Notes under the pieces: generated by a model
The model's input: the letters and a program-made list of their open reading frames with translations, nothing else
The model's database searches: none
Told to the model about the DNA's origin: nothing
Assembly: GCA_963781265.1 (NCBI GenBank)
Contig: CAWAFH010000014.1
Span: forward strand, 221,095 to 285,094
Direction of reading: 5' to 3'
DNA: 64,000 nt
Origin: WHSW01 sp963781265
GTDB lineage: Bacteria > Actinomycetota > Thermoleophilia > Solirubrobacterales > 70-9
Made by a program: the position numbers and the translations under genes
In this document: positions 38,746 to 48,063 of the stretch, in pieces
How positions within the stretch are numbered: position 1 is the stretch's first letter
Layout of the letters: each line of letters begins with the position of its first letter

Positions 38746-39393
38746 CTACGCCGAGGCGCAACCCGCGCCAAGCGCGCGGGCGAAGACCGCGGCGGTCAGC
38801 TCGCAGCCGCCCGCCCGCCGCAGCGCGCCGGCGCATGCCGCGAGCGTCGCGCCGGTGGTCAGCACGTCGTCGACCAGGATCACCCGACGCGGCGCCGGGC
38901 CGATCGCCCGGACGGTCGGCGGCCGCGCGAGGCGCTCGCTCCGCCGGCGCCCGACCTGGCGTGGGCCCGAGGCGCGGCGCAGCGTCGGCGCCTCCTCGAG
39001 CCCGAGCCGCCGTGCGAGCGCCGCGGCGATCAGGGCCGCGGCGTCGAAGCCCCGGCGACGGAGCCGGTTCGGCGCCGCCGGGACGGCGACGACCACGGCG
39101 CCGGGAGGCGCCCGGACGGTGCGGGCGAGGGCGGCCGCGGCGAGCTCGGCCAGGCCGAGCCGGGCGCCGAACTTGAGCGCGGCGACGAGCTCGCGGGCAG
39201 TCCCCTCGTAGGGCGCCGCCCAGCTGACCGGGCCGACCCCCGGGACCTCGCCGCCGCCGCCCCGCAGGCCGGCGAGCGCCGTCGCGCAAACGCCGCAAAC
39301 CGGTTCGGGCGCCCGGCACGGAGCGGCGCAGATCCCGCAGCGCGGGGGCGCCAGCAGGGAGGCCGCCAGCTTCGTCGCCTCGATCGTCCGCAT
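38746..39393 (-). CDS. ComF-family phosphoribosyltransferase-like protein
   Basis: 215 residues from ATG 39393. N-terminal double zinc-ribbon type cysteines (PRCGICAAPC, VCGVC) lead to a PRTase domain: VAVPAAPNRLRRRGFDAAAL and the PRPP-binding loop RVILVDDVLTTGATL. ComF proteins take part in DNA uptake in some bacteria, but the actinobacterial versions are uncharacterised. Length is normal for the family. Confidence 0.85.
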   Translation of the reverse strand: MRTIEATKLAASLLAPPRCGICAAPCRAPEPVCGVCATALAGLRGGGGEVPGVGPVSWAAPYEGTARELVAALKFGARLGLAELAAAALARTVRAPPGAVVVAVPAAPNRLRRRGFDAAALIAAALARRLGLEEAPTLRRASGPRQVGRRRSERLARPPTVRAIGPAPRRVILVDDVLTTGATLAACAGALRRAGGCELTAAVFARALGAGCASA

Positions 39394-39460
39394 CGGCCGA
39401 TCGTGCCCGTATCCGGCGCGCGGGTGGTGCGCGAAAGCGCGCGCGGGTGTGCCAATCGGG

Positions 39461-40876
39461 TCAGCTCGGCGCGGCGGTGACCGCGCGGTCGCGCCCGCCC
39501 CGCTTCGCCGCGTAGAGCGCCGCGTCGGCACGGCCGACGAGCGCCTCGGCGCCCTCCTCGCCGTTCCACTCGGCGATCCCGGCCGAGCACGACTCGCCGG
39601 CCGGCATCACGGCGCGCAGGCGCTCGACGAGCACCACCGCGTCGGCCAGGTCGCAGCCCGGCAGGATGATGCTGAACTCCTCGCCGCCGAAGCGGGCGAG
39701 CACGTCGTAGGGGCGCAGGGTTCGACGCCACGCCTGCGTCGAGTCCACCAGCAGGCGGTCCCCCGCCTGATGTCCGCGCAGATCGTTGTAACGCTTGAAG
39801 TGGTCGAGGTCGAGCATCGCCACGCAGATCCGGAGCCGGTCGCGCTCGGCCCGCGCGAGCTCCCGCGGCAGCTGCTGCTCCCAGTGGCGGCGGTTCGGCA
39901 GGCCCGTCAGCCCGTCGGTGCGCGCGAGGTGCTCGAGCTGGCCGAGCAGGTCGGCGCGCGAGATCGCCACCGCAGCCTCGGCGCCGAGCAGCTCGACCAT
40001 CGACGAGATGCGCGACGAGACGCCCGCGACCTGGTCGCGCCAGCCGATCGCGAGGACCCCGAGCGCTGCGCGACCGCGCATGACCGGATGCCAGAGCACG
40101 GACTCGACCTGCGCGCGGCGCATGAACTCCCCGTCGGCCTCCGACGGGGGCGCGTCGGCGCCGACGAAGACCTCCTCGGACCGAGTGAAGGCGACGGCGG
40201 CGCTGAGCCCGTCGGCGAGCGGCAGCGAGAGCCCGTCGAGCACGGCGCCCGCGCAGGCCATCGGGACGAGGGCGCTGCCGTCGGCGGACGGCTCGAACAG
40301 CGCGGCGACCGGGGCGTCGGCGACCTCACGGGCCCCTTCGCACACCGCCATCCGGGCGCTGTCGCTGTCGACGCTGCGGGCGAGCGCCCGGGTCGCGTCG
40401 GTGACCGCGCTGACCGCGCTCGCTCGATGCCCCAGGTCGGGGTCAGAGCCGCCGAGGCCCGAGAGGTCGAGCGCGACCGAGAGGCCGCCGGTGATCTCGC
40501 CGCGGCGGTCCGTGAGCGGGACGAGGCGCACCCAGTAGTCGCGCCCGCTGCGGGCCGAGTGATACTCGAAGGAGCGCTGCTCGCCGCGCAGCGCGGCCCG
40601 GTAGTGGATCAGCAGCGGCTCGCGCTGGGCCTGGGGCACGTCGCCGAGCAGAAAGGCGCCCTCGATCTGATCGGGGCGGCGGTCCCCGAGCGCCAGGCCG
40701 GCCCCGGCGGCGAGGGTGACCCGCAGCTCGCGGTCGAAGGCGGCCACGACCGTCTCCGGCAGGTGGTCGAGCAGCGCGCGGTCGCGCCGCGCCGCGCGCA
40801 GGCGCCACAGCGCCGTCGCGAGCAGCACGCACGCGACGAGCAAAGCGCACACCAATGCCGATTCGACCACCCCCAC
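39461..40876 (-). CDS. membrane-anchored PAS-GAF-GGDEF diguanylate cyclase
   Basis: 471 residues. TM helix at residues ~5-22; PAS-like domain ~35-130 (LLDHLPETVVAAFDRELRVT); GAF-like domain ~150-300 (VLWHPVMRGRAALGVLAIGW); GGDEF domain from ~320 (TDGLTGLPNRRHWEQQL, VAMLDLDHFKRYND). The active site is GGEEF and an RPYD allosteric I-site lies five residues before it, so c-di-GMP production with product inhibition is expected. GTG 40876 has both AGGAAAGG and a TAGGAA box. Divergent context: no EAL protein is seen. Confidence 0.9.
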   Translation of the reverse strand: MGVVESALVCALLVACVLLATALWRLRAARRDRALLDHLPETVVAAFDRELRVTLAAGAGLALGDRRPDQIEGAFLLGDVPQAQREPLLIHYRAALRGEQRSFEYHSARSGRDYWVRLVPLTDRRGEITGGLSVALDLSGLGGSDPDLGHRASAVSAVTDATRALARSVDSDSARMAVCEGAREVADAPVAALFEPSADGSALVPMACAGAVLDGLSLPLADGLSAAVAFTRSEEVFVGADAPPSEADGEFMRRAQVESVLWHPVMRGRAALGVLAIGWRDQVAGVSSRISSMVELLGAEAAVAISRADLLGQLEHLARTDGLTGLPNRRHWEQQLPRELARAERDRLRICVAMLDLDHFKRYNDLRGHQAGDRLLVDSTQAWRRTLRPYDVLARFGGEEFSIILPGCDLADAVVLVERLRAVMPAGESCSAGIAEWNGEEGAEALVGRADAALYAAKRGGRDRAVTAAPS

Positions 40877-40927
40877 AATGCCTTTCCTATCCGATTTCGC
40901 GCCCGCGCGCAGGCGAGCCGGGGACGA

Positions 40928-41962
40928 TCAGTCGAAGATCGCGCGCTCGACCTCGGCGAGGTCGGGCTCGCAACCGATCACCGCCGGAGCCTTTCCGAGC
41001 GCGGTGTCGGGGTCCTTGAGGCCGTGCCCGGTCAGCACGCAGACGACGGTCTGCGGGGGCGGCCCATCGCCGGCGACCGGCAGTCCATGGGCGAGCAGGC
41101 CGGCGACCGAGGCGGCGGACGCGGGCTCGCAGAACACCCCCTCGCGCGAGGCGAGCAGCATGTACGCGTCGAGGATCTGCTCGTCGGTGACCGCCTCGAC
41201 CCGCCCGCGCGAGCCGGTGAACGCCGCCATCGCCTCCTCCCAGCGGGCCGGGTTGCCGATCCGGATCGCCGAGGCGACGGTCTCCGGGGCCGCCACCGGC
41301 ACGCCGAGCACCAGCGGCGCGGCGCCGGCCGCCTGGAAGCCGTACAGGATCGGGTTGGTCGAGAGCTCGGAGAACCCGCGGTGCCAGGCGGTCACGTTGC
41401 CGGCGTTGCCGACCGGGATGGCGAGGGCGTCGGGCGCCCCGCCGAGTTCCTCGACGACCTCGAAGGCGGCGGTCTTCTGGCCCTCGATCCGGTACGGGTT
41501 GACCGAGTTGACGAGCTCGATCGGGTGCGAGGCCGCGAGCTTGCGGACGATCTCGAGCGCCTGGTCGAAGTTGCCGCGCAGGGCGATCACCCGCGCCCCG
41601 TGCATGAGCGCCTGGGCGAGCTTGCCGATTGCGATCTTGCCCTCCGGGACGATCACCGCGCCGCGCATCCCGGCGCGGGCCGCGTAGGCGGCGGCGCTCG
41701 CTGCGGTGTTCCCGGTCGAGGCGCAGATCACCGCCTCGGCGCCGGCGCCGGCGGCGCGCGAGACGGCGACGGTCATCCCGCGATCCTTGAAGCTCCCGGT
41801 CGGGTTCGCGCCCTCGAACTTGAGCAGCACCCGGGCACCGACCCGGTCGGAGATCACCGGTGCCTCGATCAGCGGAGTCGAGCCCTCGTTGAGGGTCACG
41901 ATCGGATCGCCCGGCTCGAGCGGCAGGCGGTCGCGATAGCGCTCGATCACACCGGCGGCCAT
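40928..41962 (-). CDS. thrC: threonine synthase
   Basis: 344 residues, PLP-dependent conversion of O-phosphohomoserine to threonine. LKFEGANPTGSFKDRGM holds the PLP lysine; STGNTAASAAAYAARAGM and VGNAGNVTAWHRGF are the substrate and phosphate loops. Start ATG 41962, 5 bp after hom, so lysA-hom-thrC is one transcription unit. Length matches the short bacterial form. Confidence 0.93.
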   Translation of the reverse strand: MAAGVIERYRDRLPLEPGDPIVTLNEGSTPLIEAPVISDRVGARVLLKFEGANPTGSFKDRGMTVAVSRAAGAGAEAVICASTGNTAASAAAYAARAGMRGAVIVPEGKIAIGKLAQALMHGARVIALRGNFDQALEIVRKLAASHPIELVNSVNPYRIEGQKTAAFEVVEELGGAPDALAIPVGNAGNVTAWHRGFSELSTNPILYGFQAAGAAPLVLGVPVAAPETVASAIRIGNPARWEEAMAAFTGSRGRVEAVTDEQILDAYMLLASREGVFCEPASAASVAGLLAHGLPVAGDGPPPQTVVCVLTGHGLKDPDTALGKAPAVIGCEPDLAEVERAIFD

Positions 41963-41967
41963 CGGCT

Positions 41968-43191
41968 CTAGGCGAAGACTTCCTCGACGACGCGGATCGC
42001 CCGCGGCGCCGAGCGCAGGAAATCGAGCTCGGCGATCTCGGCGAGGGCGGCGTAGAAGGCCGTCTCGGGCGACTCGTGCAGGACCATGACCAGGTTCGCG
42101 TCGTCGCCGTGGCCGCGCTGGACGACGCTCTGGACCGAGATCCCGGAGCGACCGAGGATCTCGGCGATCCGAGCCAGGACCAGCGGCCGGTCGGCGACCT
42201 CGAGGTGCAGGTAAAAGGACGAGCCCACCTCGCGGATCACCTCGAGCCGGGCGCTCGGCTGGTCGACCGGGGCCTCCCCCGACAGGATGGAGACGAGGTC
42301 GCCGAGCACCGCGGTCGCGGTCTGCTCGCCGCCGGCCCCCGGCCCCGACATCGTGATCTCCGTGATCGAGGGGGCCTCGACCATGACCGCGTTGAACGGG
42401 CCCTCGATCGGGGCGAGCGGGTGATCGGCGTTGAGGAAGCACGGAAAGACGCGGACGCTGATCCCCTCGTCGAGGCGCTCCGCGACCCCGAGCAGCTTCA
42501 ACGACAGGCCGAGCTCCTTCGCGTAGGCGAGGTCGTCGGGCTGGATCTCCGTGATCCCCTCGTACGTGACGTCATCGAGGCTGACCGGCGTATCGAAGGC
42601 GAGCCGGGCGAGGATCGCCATCTTCGCCGCGGCGTCGGCACCGCCGACGTCCTCGGTCGGGTCGGCCTCGGCGTAGCCGAGCTCCTGCGCGCGGGCCAGC
42701 GTCGCCTCGTAGCTCGCGCCGGTCGCGGCCATCTCCGAGAGGATGAAGTTGGTCGTCCCGTTGACGATCCCGAAGACCTTCTCGATCCTGGTCGCGGCCA
42801 GGCTCTCCTGGATGACGCGGATCACCGGGACGACGCCCGCGACCGCCGCCTCGAAGCGCAGCTGCACACCGGCGGCGCGCGCCGCCTCGAACAGCTCGTC
42901 GCCGTGCTGGGCGACCAGCTGCTTGTTCGCCGTGATCACGTGCTTGCCGCCCGCAAGCGCGCGCAGCACGTAGTCGCGCGCCGGGTCGGTGCCCCCGATC
43001 AACTCGACGACGACGTCGGCGTCGGCGAGGATCTGGTCGAAGTCGCCCTCCGAACGGCGCAGGACGCCGGCGAGCTCCGGACGACGGCCGCTGATCGCCT
43101 CGACCTGGAACGCCCGATCCTCCAACTGGCCGATGAAGGCCGAGCCGACCGTGCCGCGACCCAGGACGCCGATGCGCGCCACGTCCGTCAC
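41968..43191 (-). CDS. hom: homoserine dehydrogenase with C-terminal ACT domain
   Basis: 407 residues from GTG 43191. Rossmann NAD(P) motif GVLGRGTVGSAF; catalytic region HVITANKQLVAQHGDELF and NGTTNFILSEM; KLLGVAE; DPTEDVGGADAAAKMAIL with the active lysine. The last ~80 residues (FYLHLEVADRPLVLARIAEI) form an ACT domain, indicating threonine feedback. Reduces aspartate semialdehyde to homoserine. Heptamer array sits in the 52-bp gap to lysA. Confidence 0.94.
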   Translation of the reverse strand: MTDVARIGVLGRGTVGSAFIGQLEDRAFQVEAISGRRPELAGVLRRSEGDFDQILADADVVVELIGGTDPARDYVLRALAGGKHVITANKQLVAQHGDELFEAARAAGVQLRFEAAVAGVVPVIRVIQESLAATRIEKVFGIVNGTTNFILSEMAATGASYEATLARAQELGYAEADPTEDVGGADAAAKMAILARLAFDTPVSLDDVTYEGITEIQPDDLAYAKELGLSLKLLGVAERLDEGISVRVFPCFLNADHPLAPIEGPFNAVMVEAPSITEITMSGPGAGGEQTATAVLGDLVSILSGEAPVDQPSARLEVIREVGSSFYLHLEVADRPLVLARIAEILGRSGISVQSVVQRGHGDDANLVMVLHESPETAFYAALAEIAELDFLRSAPRAIRVVEEVFA

Positions 43192-43213
43192 GACGCCCGT
43201 CCTTCGGCTGACC

Positions 43214-43241
43214 CGGCGCTCGCCGCTCGCCGCTCGCCGCT
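43214..43241. repeat. heptamer array (CGCCGCT) between lysA and hom
   Basis: Three perfect CGCCGCT units plus one degenerate unit, ending in CGTCAT. The same CGTCAT boundary follows the array at 51749-51769. Confidence 0.65.
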
Positions 43242-43243
43242 CG

Positions 43244-44557
43244 TCATTGGTCTCTCGCGGTCAGGTCGGAGTAGGTCTCGCGCCGCACGACGACGCGGGC
43301 GTCGCCCCCTGAGCAGAAGATCACCGGCGGGCGCGGGACGCCGTTGTAGTTGTTGGCCATCGCGAAGCCGTAGGCGCCGGTCGCCGGGGTGACGAGCACG
43401 TCGCCGGCGCGCGGGGCGGCGAGCGCGGCGTCGCGGACGATGATGTCGCTCGACTCGCAGTGCATGCCGGCGATCGTCACCGTCGTCTCGGCCGGGTCGG
43501 CGGCGCGATCGGCGACGATCCCCTCGTAGCGCGAGCCGTAGAGCATCGGGCGCAGGTTGTCGGACATGCCGCCGTCGACCGCGATGTAGGTGCGCAGGCC
43601 TGGGATCTCCTTCACGGTGCCGACCGTATACGCCGTGACCCCGGCGTTGCCCACCAGCGAGCGTCCCGGCTCGACCAGGATCCTCGGGATCGGGTCGAAG
43701 ACCTCGCGTACGCCGCCCGCCTTGACGTCCGCATATTCCTCGATCGACGGCGGCCGGTCGGCGGCGGTGTAGGCGATCCCGAGCCCGCCGCCGACGTTGA
43801 GCAACCGGCACCAGGCCGGATCGGCGAGCCCGGCGAGGGCCTCGATCGCCCGCGCGTACGGCTCGAGCGCGAAGATCTGCGAGCCGATGTGGGCGTGGAG
43901 GCCGACGAGCTCGAGCGAGCCCGCCGCGAGCACCGCCTCGACCGCCGCCGCGGCGAGGCCGTCGGCGAGCCCGAAGCCGAACTTCGAGTCGAGCTGCCCG
44001 GTGCGAACGTAGCTGTGAGTGTCCGGCTCGACCCCGGGCGTGACCCGGATCAGCACCGGCTGGCGGCGGCCGGCCGCGGCGCAGATCGCATCGAGGCGGG
44101 CGACCTCGGCGAGCGAGTCGCAGATCACATGGCCGACGCCGGCGTCGACCGCCAGCCGCAGCTCGGCCTCGGTCTTGTTGTTGCCGTGCATGTGGATGCG
44201 CTCGGGCTCGAACCCGGCGCGCAGCGCGACGTGGAGCTCGCCGCCCGAGGCGACGTCGATCGAAAGCCCCTCCTCGCGGACCAGGGCGCAGATCGCGGTG
44301 ATCGGCGCCGCCTTGCTCGCGTAGACGATCTCGTGGTCGGCGATCCGGGCCGCGAACGCCGCCTCGTAGGCGCGCGCCTGCGCACGGACGTGGTCGGGGT
44401 CGTAGATGTAGGCGGGCGTGCCGAACTCGCGAGCCACCTCGACCACGTCACAGCCGCCGATCTCGAGCCGGCCGCGGTCGTTGACGCGGGCGCCGAGCGG
44501 GTAGACGGCCGAGCCCTCGACGGGCGGCGCGTTGGTTGTGGTCGAGCCTGGGTTCAT
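43244..44557 (-). CDS. lysA: diaminopimelate decarboxylase
   Basis: 437 residues, final step of lysine synthesis. PLP lysine in IVYASKAAP; phosphate loop LNVGGGLGIAY; EPGRSLVG; active-site Cys and neighbours in GMHCESSDIIV; AYGFAMANNYNG near the C-terminus. Start ATG 44557. First gene of the lysA-hom-thrC unit. Confidence 0.95.
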   Translation of the reverse strand: MNPGSTTTNAPPVEGSAVYPLGARVNDRGRLEIGGCDVVEVAREFGTPAYIYDPDHVRAQARAYEAAFAARIADHEIVYASKAAPITAICALVREEGLSIDVASGGELHVALRAGFEPERIHMHGNNKTEAELRLAVDAGVGHVICDSLAEVARLDAICAAAGRRQPVLIRVTPGVEPDTHSYVRTGQLDSKFGFGLADGLAAAAVEAVLAAGSLELVGLHAHIGSQIFALEPYARAIEALAGLADPAWCRLLNVGGGLGIAYTAADRPPSIEEYADVKAGGVREVFDPIPRILVEPGRSLVGNAGVTAYTVGTVKEIPGLRTYIAVDGGMSDNLRPMLYGSRYEGIVADRAADPAETTVTIAGMHCESSDIIVRDAALAAPRAGDVLVTPATGAYGFAMANNYNGVPRPPVIFCSGGDARVVVRRETYSDLTARDQ

Positions 44558-44632
44558 CGTGCGGGCTGGGATTGTGACGAGCGGGCGCCCCGGCGGGGCG
44601 GCGCCGCGCCGCGGTCCGCAAGGATCCCGGCG

Positions 44633-45358
44633 ATGGGAAGGCGCTGGCTACCGGGACCGCGGGCACCGAGCGAGAGCGGCGAGCTCGCCGGTCGGCCCTA
44701 CCTGCTGTGGACCCCGGACGTCCCCCCACCGTGGCCGGCGATGGTGATCGTCCACGGCGCGGGCTCGGCGAAGGAGAACCACGCCGACTTCGCGCGGGCC
44801 TGCGCGGGCGCCGGCTGGGCGGCGCTCGCCTACGACCAGCGCGGGCACGGGGACGGCGACGACGAGATGTCGCCGCGCGCGCTCACCGATCTCGGCCGGG
44901 TCGCCGCGGCGCTCGCGGCCCGCGATGAGATCGACGCCGCGCGCGTCTGCGTGCGCGGCTCCAGCCTGGGCGGCTTCGTCGCCATCCACGGCGCGGCGAC
45001 CTCGGAGGCCATCGCGGGCGTGATCGCGATCTGCCCTGCGGGCGAGGACCACCTGCTGCGCGGGCTACGCGACGGCTCGCTCGAGTTTCGCGCGGGCGAG
45101 CGCGCCCGGGCCGAGCTCGCCGCCTGGCTCGGCGAACACGACCTCCGCGAGGCCGTCGAGCTGCTCGGGGGCAAGCCGCTGATCCTCGTCCACGCCGAGG
45201 GCGACGAGCGGATCCCGAGCGAGTTCTCGCGCGAGCTGGACGCCCGAGCCGCGCCGCCGCACAAGCTGATCCTGCTCCCGGGCGGCCACCATCGCTCCGC
45301 GCAGCACGACGCCGAGGTGCAGGGCGTGGCCCTGCGCTGGCTCGAGCGCAACCTCTAG
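44633..45358 (+). CDS. alpha/beta hydrolase (dienelactone-hydrolase/BAAT-like)
   Basis: 241 residues. ATG 44633 is supported by the conserved segment soon after it. Oxyanion region VIVHGAGSAKENHADFARA; nucleophile elbow VRGSSLGGFVAIHG; catalytic Asp in ILVHAEGDERIP; catalytic His in LLPGGHHRSAQHD. Probably an esterase or lipase-like enzyme with unknown substrate. Divergent from lysA and convergent with the M23 gene, 4 bp between stops. Confidence 0.85.
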   Translation: MGRRWLPGPRAPSESGELAGRPYLLWTPDVPPPWPAMVIVHGAGSAKENHADFARACAGAGWAALAYDQRGHGDGDDEMSPRALTDLGRVAAALAARDEIDAARVCVRGSSLGGFVAIHGAATSEAIAGVIAICPAGEDHLLRGLRDGSLEFRAGERARAELAAWLGEHDLREAVELLGGKPLILVHAEGDERIPSEFSRELDARAAPPHKLILLPGGHHRSAQHDAEVQGVALRWLERNL

Positions 45359-45362
45359 GCGT

Positions 45363-46529
45363 CTACAAGTACCCAAGCGGGTCGACCGCGGAACCATTGA
45401 CGCGAATCTCGAAGTGCAGGTGGGGGCCGGTCGAGGAGCCGGTGTTGCCGCTGTAGCCGATCACCTCGCCCTGGTCGACCTGGTCTCCGGAGCTGACGGC
45501 GAAGCTCGACTGGTGCGCGTAGCAGCTCGACAGCCCGCCGCCGTGATCGACGCAGGTGTAGTTGCCGTAGCCGCCGGTGTAGGCGGCGAGGATCACGGTG
45601 CCCGGCTTCGCGGCGCGCACCGGGGTGCCCTCGGGGACCGAGATGTCGATCCCCTCGTGCATGCGCCCCCAGCGATAGCCGAACGGCGACGTCAGGGTGC
45701 CGCTGACCGGCCAGATCCAGCCGCCGCTGGCGCCCTGGACCGGGCCGGCGGGAAGCGGCGCCACCCCGGGGGTGGCGCTCGCCTGCTGGATCTGCTGCTG
45801 GATCTGGTCCTGAAGATCGGAGACGTCGCCCTCGAGCTTGTCGATGTTCTCGCTCACCGAATCGAGCGCCGCGGCCTTCTGGTCGCGCGCCGCGGCGAGG
45901 TCGGCCTCGCGGGCCTCGAGCTGGATGCGGGTGCGCTCGAGCTCGGCCTTCTTCGACTCGATCTCGTCGCGGTCCTCGGTGACGCGGTCGACCGTCACCC
46001 GGGTCCCGTTGCGAAGCGTCCGCACCCGGCCGACGATCGAGGAGTCCTGTTCCTCGATCCGGCGCAGGTACTCGTAGCGTGAGACGAGGTCGTCGAAGCC
46101 GTCGGACTCGAGCATCACGGTGATCAGGTCGGGGCTCGGCGAGCGGTAGATCCCGACCAGGCGCTGGCGCAGCACGTTGAGCGAGCGGCGCAGCTGCGCC
46201 TTGAGCTGGGCGAGGCGCTCCTTCTCGCGGTTGAGCCGGGCCTGGACGCGGCGCAGCTCGGCGACGACGATCGCCTCGCGGTTGCGCAGCGTCGCGACCT
46301 CGCCGGCGAGCTGGTCGACCTGATCGTTGTACTCGTCGAGCTCGGTCGAGAGGACGCCCTTCTTGTCCTGCTGCTGCTCGAGCTCGGACTGCGTCTGGTC
46401 GAGCTCCGACTGCAGGTCCTGGGCGTCGGCGCCGGGCGACGCGACCAGCGAGAGCACGGCGAGCAGCCCGGCGGCGAACAGCGCCACCAGGGTGCGTGAA
46501 TGCGAGTTTGTGTGTCCGGAGATCCGCAT
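45363..46529 (-). CDS. secreted M23 peptidoglycan endopeptidase with long coiled coil (EnvC/NlpD-like)
   Basis: 388 residues from ATG 46529. Signal peptide LVALFAAGLLAVLSLVASPG; residues ~37-260 are Gln/Glu/Arg-rich coiled coils (LQSELDQTQSELEQQQDKKG onward); C-terminal LytM domain (residues ~285-388) with FGYRWGRMHEGIDISVPEGT and GPHLHFEIRVNG carrying the zinc ligands. All M23 metal residues are present. Likely cuts peptide crosslinks during growth or division. The 5' leader contains a GGGGCG/CGCCCC hairpin but no recognised riboswitch. Confidence 0.9.
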   Translation of the reverse strand: MRISGHTNSHSRTLVALFAAGLLAVLSLVASPGADAQDLQSELDQTQSELEQQQDKKGVLSTELDEYNDQVDQLAGEVATLRNREAIVVAELRRVQARLNREKERLAQLKAQLRRSLNVLRQRLVGIYRSPSPDLITVMLESDGFDDLVSRYEYLRRIEEQDSSIVGRVRTLRNGTRVTVDRVTEDRDEIESKKAELERTRIQLEAREADLAAARDQKAAALDSVSENIDKLEGDVSDLQDQIQQQIQQASATPGVAPLPAGPVQGASGGWIWPVSGTLTSPFGYRWGRMHEGIDISVPEGTPVRAAKPGTVILAAYTGGYGNYTCVDHGGGLSSCYAHQSSFAVSSGDQVDQGEVIGYSGNTGSSTGPHLHFEIRVNGSAVDPLGYL

Positions 46530-46640
46530 CTGAAAGCTTCGGGTTCGGGGCGTACCCCCCGACGCGCCCCCGTTCACCGAGGCGTCGAAATTAGCGACTG
46601 GATCCAGGTTTTCGGCCGCCCGCAGGCGACCTTGCAAGCG

Positions 46641-47957
46641 CTACTGCGTGGCTGCGACTGACCCGCCGAGATCGGGCTCGGTGGCCTCGGCGGCGATCGC
46701 GGCCGCCTCGATCAGGCGCTCGCGGTACTCGCTCACCTGCATCCGGGAGATCACCAGGCGCTGGATCTCCGCGGTGCCCTCGAACAGCTCGTAGATCTTC
46801 GCGTCGCGGAACCACTTCTCGAGCGGGCACTCGCGGGTGGTCGCGTAGGGGCCGACGAGGTCGATCAGGGTCCTCGTCGTCCAGACGGCGACCTGTCCGG
46901 CCTTCAGCTTCGACATCGAGCCCTGACCGGCGGTCAGCGGGATCCCGTTGCGGCCCATCCAGGCCGCCCGCTGGACCAGCAGGCGTGCGGCCTCGATCTC
47001 GGTCGCGACCTGGGCGAGGATCTGCTGGTTGCCCTGACGCTCGAGCGGCGGGCGCCCGGCGGTCGAGCTGGAGTCGAGCGCCGACTCGAGCGGGTCGGCG
47101 GCCAGCGGCTCCTCGTCGAGGTAGCCGAGCGTCCACTCGTAGGCGGCCTGCGCGATGCCGAGCGCCGAGGCGCCGACCAGCGGCCGGGTGAGCTCAAACG
47201 TGGCGAGGGCGTTCGAGCCCCGCGAGGGCTCGCCGCTGCGCGCCCGGGCGAGCTTGCGCTCGAGCTTCTCCATCCCGCCGAGCAGGTTGTCGAGCGGGAT
47301 CCGGCAGTCCTCGAGCACGACCTCGGCCGTGTGCGAGGCGCGGATGCCGATCTTCGACTCCTTCTTGCCCTGGCTCAGCCCGGGGGTGCCCTTCTCGATC
47401 ACGAACGAGGCCTGGCCGCGGTGGCCGAGCTCGGGGGCGACATTGGCGACGACGACGTGGACGTCGGCGATCCCGCCGTTGGTGATGAAGACCTTGGTCC
47501 CGTCCAGAACCCACTCGTCGCCGTCGCGCTTCGCCGTCGTGCGCAGGCTCTTGACGTCCGAGCCGGCGCCGGCCTCGGTGACGGCGTAGGCGCCGAGCTT
47601 GATCTCGTCGCCGACGCCGAAGCACTCCGGGACCCAGCGGGCGATCTGCTCCGGCGTGCCGGAGGCGGCCAGGCCGGCCGCGGCGAGGCCGGACCCGGAG
47701 ATCGCGAGCGCGATCCCCGCACAGCCCCAGTGCAGCTCCTCGGCGCCGATCACGCCGAACATGCCGTCGGGGTCCGAGCCCATCCGCTGCAGATGATCGA
47801 GCCCGTGCAGGCCCTGCTCGCGTGCCTCGCGCATCACCTCCCAGGGGGTCGACTCCTCCGCGTCGTGCTGCGGCGCGACGGGCCGGATCACATCGCGGGC
47901 GAAGCGGCGCATCCTTGCCTTGAGCTCCAGCTGCTCCTCGTTCAGGGCGAAATCCAC
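46641..47957 (-). CDS. acyl-CoA dehydrogenase
   Basis: 438 residues from GTG 47957 with a strong AGGAGG 6 nt upstream. FAD-dependent alpha,beta-dehydrogenation of acyl-CoA. AYAVTEAGAGSDVKSLRTTA is the ACAD signature; the catalytic Glu lies in IYELFEGTAEIQRLVISR. The promoter has TATGCT (48019-48014) immediately upstream of a 26-bp TetR-type dyad, suggesting ligand-controlled repression. Likely part of fatty acid or steroid side-chain degradation, with the thiolase and hydroxyacyl-CoA dehydrogenase farther downstream. Confidence 0.92.
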   Translation of the reverse strand: MDFALNEEQLELKARMRRFARDVIRPVAPQHDAEESTPWEVMREAREQGLHGLDHLQRMGSDPDGMFGVIGAEELHWGCAGIALAISGSGLAAAGLAASGTPEQIARWVPECFGVGDEIKLGAYAVTEAGAGSDVKSLRTTAKRDGDEWVLDGTKVFITNGGIADVHVVVANVAPELGHRGQASFVIEKGTPGLSQGKKESKIGIRASHTAEVVLEDCRIPLDNLLGGMEKLERKLARARSGEPSRGSNALATFELTRPLVGASALGIAQAAYEWTLGYLDEEPLAADPLESALDSSSTAGRPPLERQGNQQILAQVATEIEAARLLVQRAAWMGRNGIPLTAGQGSMSKLKAGQVAVWTTRTLIDLVGPYATTRECPLEKWFRDAKIYELFEGTAEIQRLVISRMQVSEYRERLIEAAAIAAEATEPDLGGSVAATQ

Positions 47958-47983
47958 GGGCGACCTCCTGCTGCGTTCAAGAA

Positions 47984-48009
47984 ACCGATTGACTGGTCAG
48001 TCAATCGGT
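47984..48009. promoter_or_regulatory. TetR-family operator upstream of the acyl-CoA dehydrogenase
   Basis: ACCGATTGACT-GGTC-AGTCAATCGGT: 11-bp perfect arms. It begins 5 nt downstream of the minus-strand -10 box TATGCT (48019-48014), over the expected transcription start, a typical repressor position. No TetR gene is adjacent in the window. Confidence 0.7.
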
Positions 48010-48050
48010 GTGAAGCATAGGCGACCGGGGGTCCGGAAGCGTCGCCCGAC

Positions 48051-48056
48051 TAGATT
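48051..48056 (+). promoter_or_regulatory. -10 box of a leaderless transcript
   Basis: TAGATT ends 7 nt before GTG 48064 and fixes that start. Confidence 0.5.
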
Positions 48057-48063
48057 GCGGCCC

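Noticed and set aside
46530..46600. A cyclic-di-AMP (ydaO-type) riboswitch upstream of the M23 endopeptidase, as is common in actinobacteria.
   Set aside because: The leader is only about 60 nt and lacks the conserved core; only a short GGGGCG/CGCCCC hairpin is seen.
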